20,505 bases of DNA from a virus: positions 1-20,505 of the IMG/VR virus record IMGVR_UViG_3300049479_000170. One strand, written 5' to 3'. The notes beneath the pieces were generated by a model, which worked only from the letters and a program-made list of their open reading frames with translations, did no database searches and was not told the origin of the DNA. Position 1 is the stretch's first letter. Each line of letters opens with the position of its first letter. Both the position numbers and the translations under genes were made by a program. Shown in pieces: positions 12,137 through 17,728 of this stretch.

Positions 12137-12189
12137 CACTCTGAGAACTGTCCACGGGGCACACAGGAGTCTCTCCGGTGCCCTATACT
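12132..12189 (+). promoter_or_regulatory. Palindrome plus -10 promoter before 12216
   Basis: TGTGAC - 12 nt - GTCCAC at 12132-12155, 28 bp to TATACT 12184-12189, then GATCA-AGTCAAC at the expected transcript start. Confidence 0.75.
12157..12183 (+). terminator. GC-rich hairpin between palindrome and -10
   Basis: GGGCAC 12157-12162 pairs with GTGCCC 12178-12183, with inner GGAG/CTCC (12166-12169, 12173-12176). It directly abuts the -10 box. Likely ends the upstream transcript. Confidence 0.5.
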
Positions 12190-12215
12190 GATCAAGTCAA
12201 CCCACCTCTGACACT

Positions 12216-12683
12216 ATGGGTACTCGCTCTCGCATTGGTTACGAACTTCCTGATCATTCAGTGGTTTCTGTCTACTGCCACTGGGATGGTTATGTAGAAC
12301 ACAATGGTAAGATTCTGGTAGAGCATTATCAGAATCGTGATGATGTTATGGAACTTATTGATGGTGGTAGTATGTCAACATTGCGCACTCGGGGCACTTG
12401 GGATCATTCTTCCCCGCTTCGTGATGAGAACGGAGAATATATTTGTGATGCTGCAGGTTATCTGATGTATGAGAGTGATCGTGATCCTCAACCACTGTAT
12501 CATTCAGAGCGTGGTGATGGTGAAGATCCCACTCACACCACTTTTGATGAGTTTGTGTCTGGCAAACTTGGAGGTGAAGAGTATGCGTACATGTTCGATC
12601 TGAATGGTAACTGGAAAGCATACAAGACTGGTCTGTTCTCTCCTGTAGAGCGTGTTGAGATTCCAAATTATGTAACTGCATAA
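12216..12683 (+). CDS. Conserved cyanophage-type hypothetical protein, 155 aa
   Basis: ATG 12216 with a CA-rich leader. The N-terminus MGTRSRIGYELPDHSVVSVY then CHWDGYVEHNGKILVEHY is a strand-rich fold with 'YCHWDGY...G..L..HY' that I recall in many phage and bacterial proteins handling image-like 'CHWDG' motifs; a hydrolase fold is possible but no catalytic set is certain. The C-terminal half has TFDEFVSGKLGGEEYAYMFD and ends PNYVTA. A long structured non-coding region follows. Confidence 0.8.
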   Translation: MGTRSRIGYELPDHSVVSVYCHWDGYVEHNGKILVEHYQNRDDVMELIDGGSMSTLRTRGTWDHSSPLRDENGEYICDAAGYLMYESDRDPQPLYHSERGDGEDPTHTTFDEFVSGKLGGEEYAYMFDLNGNWKAYKTGLFSPVERVEIPNYVTA

Positions 12684-12690
12684 ATAAATC

Positions 12691-12775
12691 ATCAGAAATC
12701 TTCTAACTTCTGATCAGCACTTGAACTCTCCTACGGGATTCAGAGGTAACAAACTCGAAAAGAAGTTAGAAGATT
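12691..12775 (+). ncRNA. Possible bistable RNA structure after 12683
   Basis: AATCTTCTAACTTCT (12697-12711) is perfectly complementary to AGAAGTTAGAAGATT (12761-12775), 49 nt loop. The same left arm also takes part in a rival hairpin ATCAGAA (12691-12697) with TTCTGAT (12708-12714). Two exclusive folds are a hallmark of attenuators or regulatory RNAs. No known RNA family is recognised. Confidence 0.4.
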
Positions 12776-12874
12776 CTACAAACTACATCATAAAAAGAGG
12801 GAGTTTAATCCTGTCTCCGTCGCAATAAAATAGGAAAGAATAAAGAAGTGGCACAATTCATCAAAAAGAAGGAA

Positions 12875-12920
12875 GATTCCTGATTAGATCTCTGCGTTTA
12901 ATTCTAATCACTTAGGAATC
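12875..12920 (+). ncRNA. Two-part long stem-loop
   Basis: GATTCCT-GATTAGA (12875-12888) pairs with TCTAATC-ACTT-AGGAATC (12903-12920): 14 base pairs with a 4 nt bulge and a 14 nt loop. No T-run follows, so a simple terminator is unlikely. Confidence 0.4.
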
Positions 12921-13071
12921 GTTTTGTTGTATCTATAATTCCTCTTATATCAATTCGCTTCGCTCATTCACTCCCTTCGGTCGTGATCCTTTCTAAGTAT
13001 TCTATAGTTCCTCATCTTCAACCGGGACAAAGGTAGTCTACAGCAGATTTGAGAACTTGTCAACCCCTCTA

Positions 13072-13131
13072 TGTGACACATGAAGAATTGTCACCAGAAC
13101 CCTCCAGAATCCCCTACAAGGGTCTTATACT
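13072..13131 (+). promoter_or_regulatory. Palindrome plus -10 promoter before 13161
   Basis: TGTGAC - 12 nt - GTCACC at 13072-13095, 30 bp, TATACT 13126-13131, then ACAAG-AGTCAAC. No -35. The palindrome stands in non-coding DNA here, which shows it is not merely a stop-codon context. Confidence 0.8.
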
Positions 13132-13160
13132 ACAAGAGTCAACCACACACACCTAACCAC

Positions 13161-13295
13161 ATGGAAGACACCCTCTGGACTGAGATCATGGAAGCACCCG
13201 GTGAGATCTGGGACATGGACATCCCTGAACTACGGGATGAAGATGATGATGAGCAGTCCTGGAATGAGTTTGTCAACAGCAATGTGACACTCTAA
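13161..13295 (+). CDS. Very acidic small protein, 44 aa
   Basis: ATG 13161 follows a CA-rich leader (ACCACACACACCTAACCAC) without Shine-Dalgarno. MEDTLWTEIMEAPGEIWDMD then IPELRDEDDDEQSWNEFVNS: about one third acidic. The longer frame from 13080 would start inside the promoter and is rejected. The stop lies in the next palindrome spacer. Function unknown. Confidence 0.7.
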   Translation: MEDTLWTEIMEAPGEIWDMDIPELRDEDDDEQSWNEFVNSNVTL

Positions 13296-13342
13296 GAACT
13301 GGCACAAGGGGGGTTTACATGCCCCCCAATCCGTTCTACATT
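13283..13342 (+). promoter_or_regulatory. Palindrome plus -10 promoter before 13365
   Basis: TGTGAC - 12 nt - GGCACA at 13283-13306, 30 bp, TACATT 13337-13342. The palindrome overlaps the end of the previous gene. Confidence 0.7.
13308..13327 (+). terminator. G6/C6 hairpin inside the promoter
   Basis: GGGGGG 13308-13313 and CCCCCC 13322-13327 around an 8 nt loop, between palindrome and -10. No T-run; termination is inferred. Confidence 0.45.
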
Positions 13343-13364
13343 ACCTTTGTTCCTGAGACACCAC

Positions 13365-13526
13365 ATGCCTGACACCCTCTCACGAAACATCTACCGCCAA
13401 CTGTTCAGTGAAGATCAGTGGGATCTGATCTATGCTATGGTTGGTCATGCTCTGGATGATGATGACTTCGATCCAGAAGATGTCTACTCCATTCGCAACA
13501 AGATTCACGCTATCTTTGGAGACTGA
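13365..13526 (+). CDS. Acidic small hypothetical protein, 53 aa
   Basis: ATG 13365; TGA 13524-13526 overlaps the next ATG. MPDTLSRNIYRQLFSEDQWD then LIYAMVGHALDDDDFDPEDV and an IRNKIHAIFGD tail. Helical, acidic. First gene of a chain of eight overlapping genes reaching 14596. Confidence 0.7.
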   Translation: MPDTLSRNIYRQLFSEDQWDLIYAMVGHALDDDDFDPEDVYSIRNKIHAIFGD

Positions 13527-13672
13527 TGTATCTCACTCCTGATGATCTCAACAACCTCATTCGTTTGGTTGAAGACAACAACCAGTACAATGATGATGAG
13601 GACAAAGAGTTTTGGGATGACATTCTGATTCGTCTCAACCAAGATTACCGTCACTGTTTGGATGATTTCTGA
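13526..13672 (+). CDS. Acidic small hypothetical protein, 48 aa
   Basis: TGATG joints at both ends define it. MYLTPDDLNNLIRLVEDNNQ, then YNDDEDKEFWDDILIRLNQD and YRHCLDDF. The pattern of LTPDDLNNLI..LVE...NQ resembles small cyanophage proteins with two helices. Function unknown. Confidence 0.7.
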   Translation: MYLTPDDLNNLIRLVEDNNQYNDDEDKEFWDDILIRLNQDYRHCLDDF

Positions 13673-13845
13673 TGCCTGACCTTCGTTACTCTACAGGTAC
13701 AGAACTCTTTGAGTTTCTGTATGCTAAGTGTAGGGAAGATCATGACCTTCTCGCTATGATTGTCGATGAGTACATTGTCTCTCTAAGTGACAGCAAACTC
13801 ATTGAACTTGAAGACTTCCTCACCAACAACTTCGGAGACGACTGA
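13672..13845 (+). CDS. Small hypothetical protein, 57 aa
   Basis: ATG 13672 to TGA 13843-13845, TGATG at both ends. MPDLRYSTGTELFEFLYAKC followed by REDHDLLAMIVDEYIVSLSD and KLIELEDFLTNNFGDD: helical, acidic, one Cys. The MPD start is shared with the gene at 13365, and both end FGD/FGDD, so the two may be distant paralogues. Confidence 0.7.
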   Translation: MPDLRYSTGTELFEFLYAKCREDHDLLAMIVDEYIVSLSDSKLIELEDFLTNNFGDD

Positions 13846-14027
13846 TGAACCGCAAAGACCTTCAAGACCAAATGGTTCAGCAAATGCTGGATGACATGGA
13901 TCTCAAGACAATGACCCAACTCTGCTATGATTATCTGGACGAGGGTTATGCAAAGTATTCGGATGAAGAACTAATCACCGAATGTGAAGAATACTACCCT
14001 GAACTTCTAGAGGAGACTGCACAATGA
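13845..14027 (+). CDS. Acidic small hypothetical protein, 60 aa
   Basis: ATG 13845 (TGATG joint). MNRKDLQDQMVQQMLDDMDL then KTMTQLCYDYLDEGYAKYSD and an acidic YYPELLEETAQ end. Three short helices likely. The stop overlaps the next ATG (ATGA). Unknown function. Confidence 0.7.
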   Translation: MNRKDLQDQMVQQMLDDMDLKTMTQLCYDYLDEGYAKYSDEELITECEEYYPELLEETAQ

Positions 14028-14152
14028 CACCTGACACTCTGAACTTTACTGGCGACTCTGTGACAGTTCTCGGACTGGTCGGAGTCATCTCTACTGGCAT
14101 CATTCTGGTGCTATGCTTCACTCGTTACTTCAATTCACCCCTGAGGAAATGA
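14024..14152 (+). CDS. Single-span membrane micro-protein, 42 aa
   Basis: ATG 14024 in an ATGA joint. The transmembrane segment is at about residues 13-33 (VTVLGLVGVISTGIILVLCF), with a polar acidic start and a basic tail (TRYFNSPLRK), so N-out orientation is expected from the charge rule. The stop overlaps the next ATG 14149. Confidence 0.65.
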   Translation: MTPDTLNFTGDSVTVLGLVGVISTGIILVLCFTRYFNSPLRK

Positions 14153-14328
14153 CCTATCTTGAACTTCTGAAGAAACTCCAAACCCTTGAGAAGAACCAAC
14201 TAGATCGTGAGGTTCTAGTTTACAATGAAGAACAGGACTTCTTCTATGATGATGGAACAAATCTTCGCGTCACAGATCGTTCTGTTCCTGGTTTGATTGA
14301 TGCAGACTTTCCGTACCTTGTAGTATGA
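14149..14328 (+). CDS. Conserved cyanophage-type hypothetical protein, 59 aa
   Basis: ATG 14149 gives an ATGA joint and MTYLELLKKLQTLEKNQLDR, the way I recall this family beginning. ATG 14113 would overlap the membrane gene by 40 nt and is less likely. The protein continues EVLVYNEEQDFFYDDGTNLR and VTDRSVPGLIDADFPYLVV: a small alpha/beta domain. The 'EL..KLQ.L...QL...V.VY' family is widespread in bacteria and phages; function unknown. Confidence 0.75.
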   Translation: MTYLELLKKLQTLEKNQLDREVLVYNEEQDFFYDDGTNLRVTDRSVPGLIDADFPYLVV

Positions 14329-14453
14329 TTCTCTTGCTTGGCGCATTTATTGTCACCATGTTCTTGGTGATGTTCTATCTCGAAGACCGTCAAGGTGGCG
14401 GTCTTTATGATCCTGATCCAACTGCACACTATCGTTATCGTAATCACAAATGA
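14325..14453 (+). CDS. Single-span membrane micro-protein, 42 aa
   Basis: ATG 14325, ATGA joints at both ends. MILLLGAFIVTMFLVMFYLE is an N-terminal transmembrane anchor; the tail (DRQGGGLYDPDPTAHYRYRN HK) is Gly, Tyr and Arg-rich. The second membrane peptide in this operon. Confidence 0.65.
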   Translation: MILLLGAFIVTMFLVMFYLEDRQGGGLYDPDPTAHYRYRNHK

Positions 14454-14596
14454 CCAAACAACTTCTGATCTCTCAACTTCGCACTGGCAAAAATGGGAAC
14501 GACATCCTTTTCATTCTTGATGCACTGTGTAATGGGATGGACAGCAGTGAATCTAGTCAAGATAATGTTCCAACACTAGACGAGATCCAATTCTGA
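14450..14596 (+). CDS. Small hypothetical protein, 48 aa
   Basis: ATG 14450 (ATGA). MTKQLLISQLRTGKNGNDIL then FILDALCNGMDSSESSQDNV and PTLDEIQF. The C-terminal codons TLDE contain the repeat variant CTAGACGAG (14576-14584), so coding and operator sequence overlap here. Last gene of the overlapping chain. Confidence 0.65.
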   Translation: MTKQLLISQLRTGKNGNDILFILDALCNGMDSSESSQDNVPTLDEIQF

Positions 14597-14684
14597 AACT
14601 CGTCGAGGTGTGCCAGTTCATCTAGTGGTACACCTCTCTCGACGAGATCAGCAAGATCAACTAGATTATGCACATCTCGACGAG
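14576..14684 (+). repeat. CTCGACGAG repeat cluster 2
   Basis: Variant CTAGACGAG 14576-14584; inverted copy CTCGTCGAG 14599-14607; direct copies 14638-14646 and 14676-14684. The first two unit copies flank a hairpin GAGGTGTGCC/GGTACACCTC, making a composite inverted repeat of about 48 nt (14599-14646). Confidence 0.85.
14641..14669 (+). promoter_or_regulatory. Weak candidate promoter in repeat cluster 2
   Basis: TCGACG (14640-14645, part of a repeat copy) lies 17 bp before TAGATT (14663-14668 region). Each matches the sigma70 consensus only in part. Repeats overlap the putative -35 and lie just downstream of the -10, as expected for repression. Confidence 0.3.
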
Positions 14685-14690
14685 ATCATC

Positions 14691-14879
14691 ATGCAAACTG
14701 CATCTGTTACACCAATCTCGAACAAGGCAAAGAATCGTTTTGCCAATCTTATGGATCGCATCGAGATCTGCATCATTGAGCAACACACAGGCAACAAAGT
14801 GTTTCTCACATCATTGAACGGTCGCAATCACTTCTGGGCAATGATTGACAACGATCCAGACTGGATGGTATCATTCTAA
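14691..14879 (+). CDS. Hypothetical protein, 62 aa
   Basis: ATG 14691, directly behind repeat cluster 2; a frame from 14610 would translate the repeats and is rejected. MQTASVTPISNKAKNRFANL then MDRIEICIIEQHTGNKVFLT and NGRNHFWAMIDNDPDWMVSF: a compact alpha/beta protein with a conserved-looking 'NRFANLMD.IEICIIEQHTGNKVFL.S' core that is common in cyanophages. Function unknown. Confidence 0.75.
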   Translation: MQTASVTPISNKAKNRFANLMDRIEICIIEQHTGNKVFLTSLNGRNHFWAMIDNDPDWMVSF

Positions 14880-14971
14880 AACCAAGACGGAAGGGGTTTG
14901 CCGTCGCTTTCTTGTTAAAGTCACCCAGCGCGAAAGAGAACCGATAATTATAGGGTCTAGGTGAGGTGGTT

Positions 14972-15005
14972 AAGGAGACGGGGTGGTGCCTGTCTCCTTT
15001 TTTCT
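14972..15005 (+). terminator. Rho-independent terminator
   Basis: Perfect 8 bp stem AAGGAGAC (14972-14979) / GTCTCCTT (14992-14999), 12 nt loop, followed by TTTTTC. The clearest intrinsic terminator in the window; it ends the transcript of the genes from 13365 or 14691. Confidence 0.85.
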
Positions 15006-15020
15006 TATTATAATAATACA

Positions 15021-15040
15021 GTATAACAGTAGCGTTATAC
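15021..15040 (+). promoter_or_regulatory. Perfect dyad GTATAAC - N6 - GTTATAC
   Basis: Seven-base perfect arms, six nt after TATAAT 15009-15014, thus over a likely transcript start. Its reverse complement recurs at 18609-18628 with 18 of 20 bases. Probably a repressor site. Confidence 0.55.
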
Positions 15041-15141
15041 GATTATGAGATTCTACCTCCATCCTAGCACGGTGCTTTGGGTTCTGGTTGGTACGGGTTC
15101 CCCTGCTGCCCAATACCTATAAGTGCAAAAAACCCGTGCAG

Positions 15142-15165
15142 TGTGTCAATCGAATCAGTGGCACA
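15142..15165 (+). promoter_or_regulatory. Palindrome copy before 15250
   Basis: TGTGTC - 12 nt - GGCACA. The expected -10 position (about 15196) reads GATCAT, a poor match, so this promoter is less certain. The leader down to ATG 15250 is CA-rich like the others. Confidence 0.55.
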
Positions 15166-15249
15166 AGGGTGGTTGTGCTGGTCGGTTCTGGCGGGCGATC
15201 ATTCACCCAACGGCGCACCACTGACGCCGACCACCACCACCCCACCAAG

Positions 15250-15690
15250 ATGAACACCCCCACTCCTTTCTTCTCCCCCGTTCTGCCTCTCCAACTGACC
15301 GAGGAAGGTATCAACAAACTGGATGAAGTTTGCTTTGAGGTTACACAAAAGTTCTTCCGTAAGGATTACGCTGAGCGCATCATGGACGCCCTAAAGTATT
15401 CCCGTTGTGCAAAGAAAGGTTATTATCGCACAACACCCGATTTCCGTCACTTTATCGGAATCTATCACTGGGTGAAGTCTCACTGCAACTACGATGATTA
15501 TGTCGTCTTCCGTAAGTATCTGCAGACTCTAAGTGCAGTCTACCGCTGGCATTTCGGACACTATCAGTCTGTAACTGTCTACAATTATCTGCACGAGCGT
15601 GTTAAGATTGAAACCCATTGTGAGCACTGTGGTTCACTCTCTAAGGCGCTGATTGATCGCCTGATTGAAGAGAATCTCTGGGCAGCGTGA
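15250..15690 (+). CDS. Hypothetical protein, 146 aa
   Basis: ATG 15250; an extension to TTG 15088 would translate the control region and is rejected. After a short Pro-rich start (MNTPTPFFSPVLPLQLTEEG) the protein is helical and rich in aromatic and basic residues (DALKYSRCAKKGYYRTTPDF, RHFIGIYHWVKSHCNYDDYV), with a C-terminal CEHCG knuckle (about residues 127-131). One CxxC alone does not prove zinc binding. It is cytosolic, no family recognised. The stop is part of the next palindrome. Confidence 0.8.
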   Translation: MNTPTPFFSPVLPLQLTEEGINKLDEVCFEVTQKFFRKDYAERIMDALKYSRCAKKGYYRTTPDFRHFIGIYHWVKSHCNYDDYVVFRKYLQTLSAVYRWHFGHYQSVTVYNYLHERVKIETHCEHCGSLSKALIDRLIEENLWAA

Positions 15691-15746
15691 CAGTTGGCGA
15701 AGTGGCACAAGGGGGGCGTCAGTGCTCCCCTTGCTACCCTTAAGAT
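15686..15746 (+). promoter_or_regulatory. Palindrome plus -10 promoter before 15771
   Basis: CGTGAC - 12 nt - GGCACA at 15686-15709, 31 bp, TAAGAT 15741-15746, then AACCTC-AGTTCAC. Contains the upstream stop TGA. Confidence 0.7.
15709..15732 (+). terminator. GC hairpin inside the promoter
   Basis: AAGGGG 15709-15714 pairs with CCCCTT 15727-15732 around a 12 nt loop. It overlaps the last base of the palindrome. Termination is inferred. Confidence 0.45.
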
Positions 15747-15770
15747 AACCTCAGTTCACACCACACCACC

Positions 15771-16508
15771 ATGCTGAACTTCACCAAGGGTAACGCCAAA
15801 CTCGGCAAGCAAACTCTAATTTTCAACCTGCCTGCAGGAAAAACCTGCCCCGGTGCATTATTCTGCAAGTCTTTCGCTGTCGTTGATGCAAACGGCAAGC
15901 GTAGCATTCAAGACGGCGAGCACACTCAATTCCGTTGTTTTGCTGCATCCTCTGAAGTGCAATACGACGCAGCATTCTACAATCGTGCTCAGAATCTGCA
16001 GATGATTTCTGATGCAATCAAAGACGGAACTGCTGCCGATTTGATTCACAATTCGATTCAAGAACACCGCACAAAGAATACTAAACTGGTGCGGATTCAT
16101 GAGTCTGGCGACTTCTTCTCTGGCGCGTATTTGGATGCCTGGATTGAAGTTGCACACCGCAATCCTGATCTTAAATTCTACTGCTACTCTAAGAGTTTGC
16201 AACTCTTTCTGAACTTTAAGATGCCTGAGAACTTCTACATGACGGCATCCTATGGTGGCAAGTGGGATCACCTAATTGATGAGGGATTCTTCACTCGCTA
16301 CGCTAAAGTTTTCATGACTGAGGATGAAGCAAACTCTGCAGGGTTGGAAGTTGATCATGACGACACACACTGTTTTGGTGATAAACCGTTTGCGCTGTTA
16401 GTGCATGGAACTCAACCGAAAGGTAGTGCATGGGGCAAGGCAATCCGTGCCCGTCGTTCTACTCAACAGTTCTCAGGTTACAGTAAGAAAAAGACTGTGA
16501 CGGTCTGA
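15771..16508 (+). CDS. GP88-like protein, 245 aa
   Basis: Matches the 'Gene product 88' family of phages as I remember it: N-terminal GNAKLGKQTLIFNLPAGKTC with CPGA..C (C26, C32), FRCFAAS with C56, then VRIHESGDFFSGAY at 107-120 and FYCYSKS near 136-142. Biochemical function is unknown; the conserved cysteines, His110 and the SGDFFS segment look like an active or metal site and deserve testing. It is a monocistronic gene with its own palindrome promoter and a CA-rich leader (TCACACCACACCACC then ATG). Length is in the usual range for the family. Confidence 0.8.
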   Translation: MLNFTKGNAKLGKQTLIFNLPAGKTCPGALFCKSFAVVDANGKRSIQDGEHTQFRCFAASSEVQYDAAFYNRAQNLQMISDAIKDGTAADLIHNSIQEHRTKNTKLVRIHESGDFFSGAYLDAWIEVAHRNPDLKFYCYSKSLQLFLNFKMPENFYMTASYGGKWDHLIDEGFFTRYAKVFMTEDEANSAGLEVDHDDTHCFGDKPFALLVHGTQPKGSAWGKAIRARRSTQQFSGYSKKKTVTV

Positions 16509-16556
16509 GAACTGGCACACTGGGGGGATCGGATCCCCCCTTCCATCCTGTAGACT
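16496..16556 (+). promoter_or_regulatory. Palindrome plus -10 promoter before 16582
   Basis: TGTGAC - 12 nt - GGCACA at 16496-16519, 31 bp, TAGACT 16551-16556, then TACAG-AGTCAAC. Confidence 0.75.
16522..16540 (+). terminator. GC palindrome inside the promoter
   Basis: GGGGGGATC and GATCCCCCC, nine-base arms around one G. Sits between palindrome and -10 as in the neighbouring promoters. Confidence 0.5.
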
Positions 16557-16581
16557 TACAGAGTCAACCGCAAACGACACC

Positions 16582-16854
16582 ATGGCAACCGCAACCGACT
16601 TTACGATCAGCGCCAGCGTTCAATCCAGCGCAATCTCCCACCTTTCTATTGTTCGCGCCGAGGGCGATTGTTACGATCTGTTGGTAACATTCACCAGTAG
16701 CGATAAAGTATACCGCTACGCTTGGGAGGATGAAGGAGAGTGTGAACGCTGGTTTGCACTTCTCTCCAACGATGAAGACAAAGCGGCAACATCTTGGGGG
16801 CAACTGTTCAACCGTGCTCTGAAGCATGGTGACATTGAACAGATCGACATGTGA
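16582..16854 (+). CDS. KTSC-like domain protein, 90 aa
   Basis: Residues about 12-75 (VQSSAISHLSIVRAEGDCYD, LLVTFTSSDKVYRYAWEDEG, then GQLFNRALKHG) follow the layout of the KTSC family: an N-terminal 'V.SS.I', a YD/L.V.F core with Y.Y, and a terminal 'G..FN..I' helix. KTSC domains occur as short stand-alone proteins or fused to lysyl-tRNA synthetases; their role is obscure, with RNA binding suspected. The gene has its own promoter and a terminator. Confidence 0.7.
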   Translation: MATATDFTISASVQSSAISHLSIVRAEGDCYDLLVTFTSSDKVYRYAWEDEGECERWFALLSNDEDKAATSWGQLFNRALKHGDIEQIDM

Positions 16855-16870
16855 TCGCTAAGTAACATTT

Positions 16871-16900
16871 AAGGGGGCACAATCCGCCCCCTTTCTTTAT
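16871..16900 (+). terminator. Rho-independent terminator
   Basis: AAGGGGGC (16871-16878) / GCCCCCTT (16886-16893), 7 nt loop, followed by TCTTTATAC and a T7 run. Ends the KTSC-like gene. Confidence 0.8.
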
Positions 16901-16991
16901 ACTTTTTTTGCCATTATTTTATGGCAGGGGGCGTGGCGACCTTTTTCGTCTACGGTGATACCCCCCACCTCATCTGATTGTCCCCATAGTC

Positions 16992-17080
16992 TACAGGCAC
17001 CACCGACCCATAAACCCCCACCAGTGGACAGTTCGCAAGGTGGCACACCCCCCTGTTGCATGTGGTCGGTGGTGCCTGTA
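16992..17080 (+). repeat. 17 bp perfect inverted repeat around a palindrome promoter element
   Basis: Left arm 16992-17008 (TACAGGCACCACCGACC) and right arm 17064-17080 are exact reverse complements. The 55 nt loop contains the palindrome 17024-17047. The right arm ends inside the putative -10 (TATTGT 17079-17084). Confidence 0.8.
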
Positions 17081-17084
17081 TTGT
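17024..17084 (+). promoter_or_regulatory. Palindrome plus -10 promoter before 17109
   Basis: GTGGAC - 12 nt - GGCACA at 17024-17047, 31 bp, TATTGT 17079-17084 (a modest -10), then 7 nt and AGTTCAC. Confidence 0.6.
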
Positions 17085-17108
17085 GATCTCAAGTTCACCA
17101 CACCACCG

Positions 17109-17366
17109 ATGAACCTTAAGACCGCAATCCGCGCCGCCGTCCGCGCCACCCTGATTCAGAACGGTGAGCAAACATGTTCTGAGATCGTCAGGGGCATGGG
17201 AATGGATCCCAGAAAGCACAAGGGCACCGTTCACGCCATTATGGTTGAAATGGAGCGGGAGGGCATCCTAGGGGCATGGAGAACCGACAGTGGCAAGCGC
17301 GATAAGTGGTTCATCTGGGGGAACCGCATCCGTAAGCGTGATCGGTTCTTCGCTCTGTTCGCCTGA
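17109..17366 (+). CDS. Winged-helix-like DNA-binding candidate, 85 aa
   Basis: ATG 17109; the extension to 17040 is rejected because it starts in the promoter. MNLKTAIRAAVRATLIQNGE (helix 1), TCSEIVRGMGMD (helix 2), HKGTVHAIMVEMEREGILGA (recognition-helix-like), then a basic wing (TDSGKRDKWFIWG) and a basic tail (NRIRKRDRFFALFA) fit a compact winged helix. This makes it the best candidate regulator encoded in the window, though no link to any operator is shown. GC-richer than the first half of the window. Confidence 0.6.
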   Translation: MNLKTAIRAAVRATLIQNGEQTCSEIVRGMGMDPRKHKGTVHAIMVEMEREGILGAWRTDSGKRDKWFIWGNRIRKRDRFFALFA

Positions 17367-17374
17367 TACAATAC

Positions 17375-17392
17375 GGGGGGCACCAACCCCCC
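17375..17392 (+). terminator. G6/C6 hairpin before 17405
   Basis: GGGGGG 17375-17380, loop of 6, CCCCCC 17387-17392. No T-run. TACAAT 17367-17372 lies directly before it and could be a -10 box. Confidence 0.45.
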
Positions 17393-17404
17393 ATCCTACC
17401 TACC

Positions 17405-17542
17405 ATGAAAGCACTCCCCTTCCTTTTCTGCCTGCTCGCCTGCACCTTTGCTAAGGTCGCTATGGCAACCGTTGATCCTAGCACAGAAGCGGTAGCAGAC
17501 CGCATCTGCCTCACCCGTCCTTCCGCTTGTGGTCTCAAATGA
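17405..17542 (+). CDS. Secreted micro-protein, 45 aa
   Basis: MKALPFLFCLLACTFAKVAM A has a signal-peptide layout, with cleavage expected after AMA (residue 21). The mature part would be only 24 residues (TVDPSTEAVADRICLTRPSA CGLK) with two cysteines that could form a disulphide. Exported to the periplasm if functional. The stop overlaps the next ATG (ATGA). Confidence 0.65.
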   Translation: MKALPFLFCLLACTFAKVAMATVDPSTEAVADRICLTRPSACGLK

Positions 17543-17691
17543 AAGCACTCGGCAAAGCAACCTCCAATCCTACCATGCTGCGCCTGATGATCGCAACCCT
17601 ACTGGTGTGGTTGCTATGGGAACCGATCCGCCCCATCCGTAGTGTGACAGCAGAGGCACTGTCCACCGTCTCTGAGATGATGCGCCGCTGA
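17539..17691 (+). CDS. Single-span membrane micro-protein, 50 aa
   Basis: ATGA joint at 17539. Transmembrane segment at about residues 13-28 (MLRLMIATLLVWLLWE) between basic ends; the C-terminal third is polar (SVTAEALSTVSEMMRR). It shares the MKAL start with its neighbour. The next promoter palindrome lies in its codons. Confidence 0.65.
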   Translation: MKALGKATSNPTMLRLMIATLLVWLLWEPIRPIRSVTAEALSTVSEMMRR

Positions 17692-17702
17692 CCCCTTATA
17701 CT
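17643..17702 (+). promoter_or_regulatory. Palindrome plus -10 promoter before 17729
   Basis: TGTGAC - 12 nt - GTCCAC at 17643-17666, 30 bp, TATACT 17697-17702, then 6 nt and AGTTCAC. The palindrome is wholly inside the upstream coding region, 25 nt before its stop. Confidence 0.7.
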
Positions 17703-17728
17703 GATCTCAGTTCACACCACACCACTGA

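Larger units (their letters stand above)
12684..13071. other. Non-coding stretch with strong inverted repeats
   Basis: No credible gene for almost 400 nt. It contains a 15 bp perfect inverted repeat, a competing 7 bp hairpin, a two-part 14 bp stem at 12875-12920, C/T-rich text with GCTTCGCTC and CCTTCGGTCG, near-repeats CTATAATTCCTC/CTATAGTTCCTC around 12935 and 13001, TAGTCTACA at 13034 and TTGTCAACCCC at 13057. See the separate entries. Confidence 0.6.
14880..15249. other. Intergenic stretch with terminator, dyad and promoter
   Basis: No gene in 370 nt. It holds a small stem GACGG/CCGTC just after the stop, a strong terminator at 14972-15005, TATAAT 15009-15014, a perfect dyad at 15021-15040, GCACGG/CCGTGC arms around 15066 and 15136, the TGTGTC palindrome copy at 15142 and a long CA-rich leader. 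Confidence 0.6.

Noticed and set aside
14608-14640. tRNA-like text (AGTTCATCTAGTGG) in repeat cluster 2
   Set aside because: No acceptor stem, anticodon arm or T-arm (GGTTCGAAT) can be drawn; the pairing is explained by the composite inverted repeat. No tRNA was found anywhere in the window.
15088-15249. N-terminal extension of the 15250 gene from TTG 15088
   Set aside because: It would translate the activator palindrome and CA-rich leader; ATG 15250 fits the layout of neighbouring genes.
17040-17108. N-terminal extension of the winged-helix-like gene
   Set aside because: Starts within the palindrome/-10 region; ATG 17109 has the typical leader spacing.
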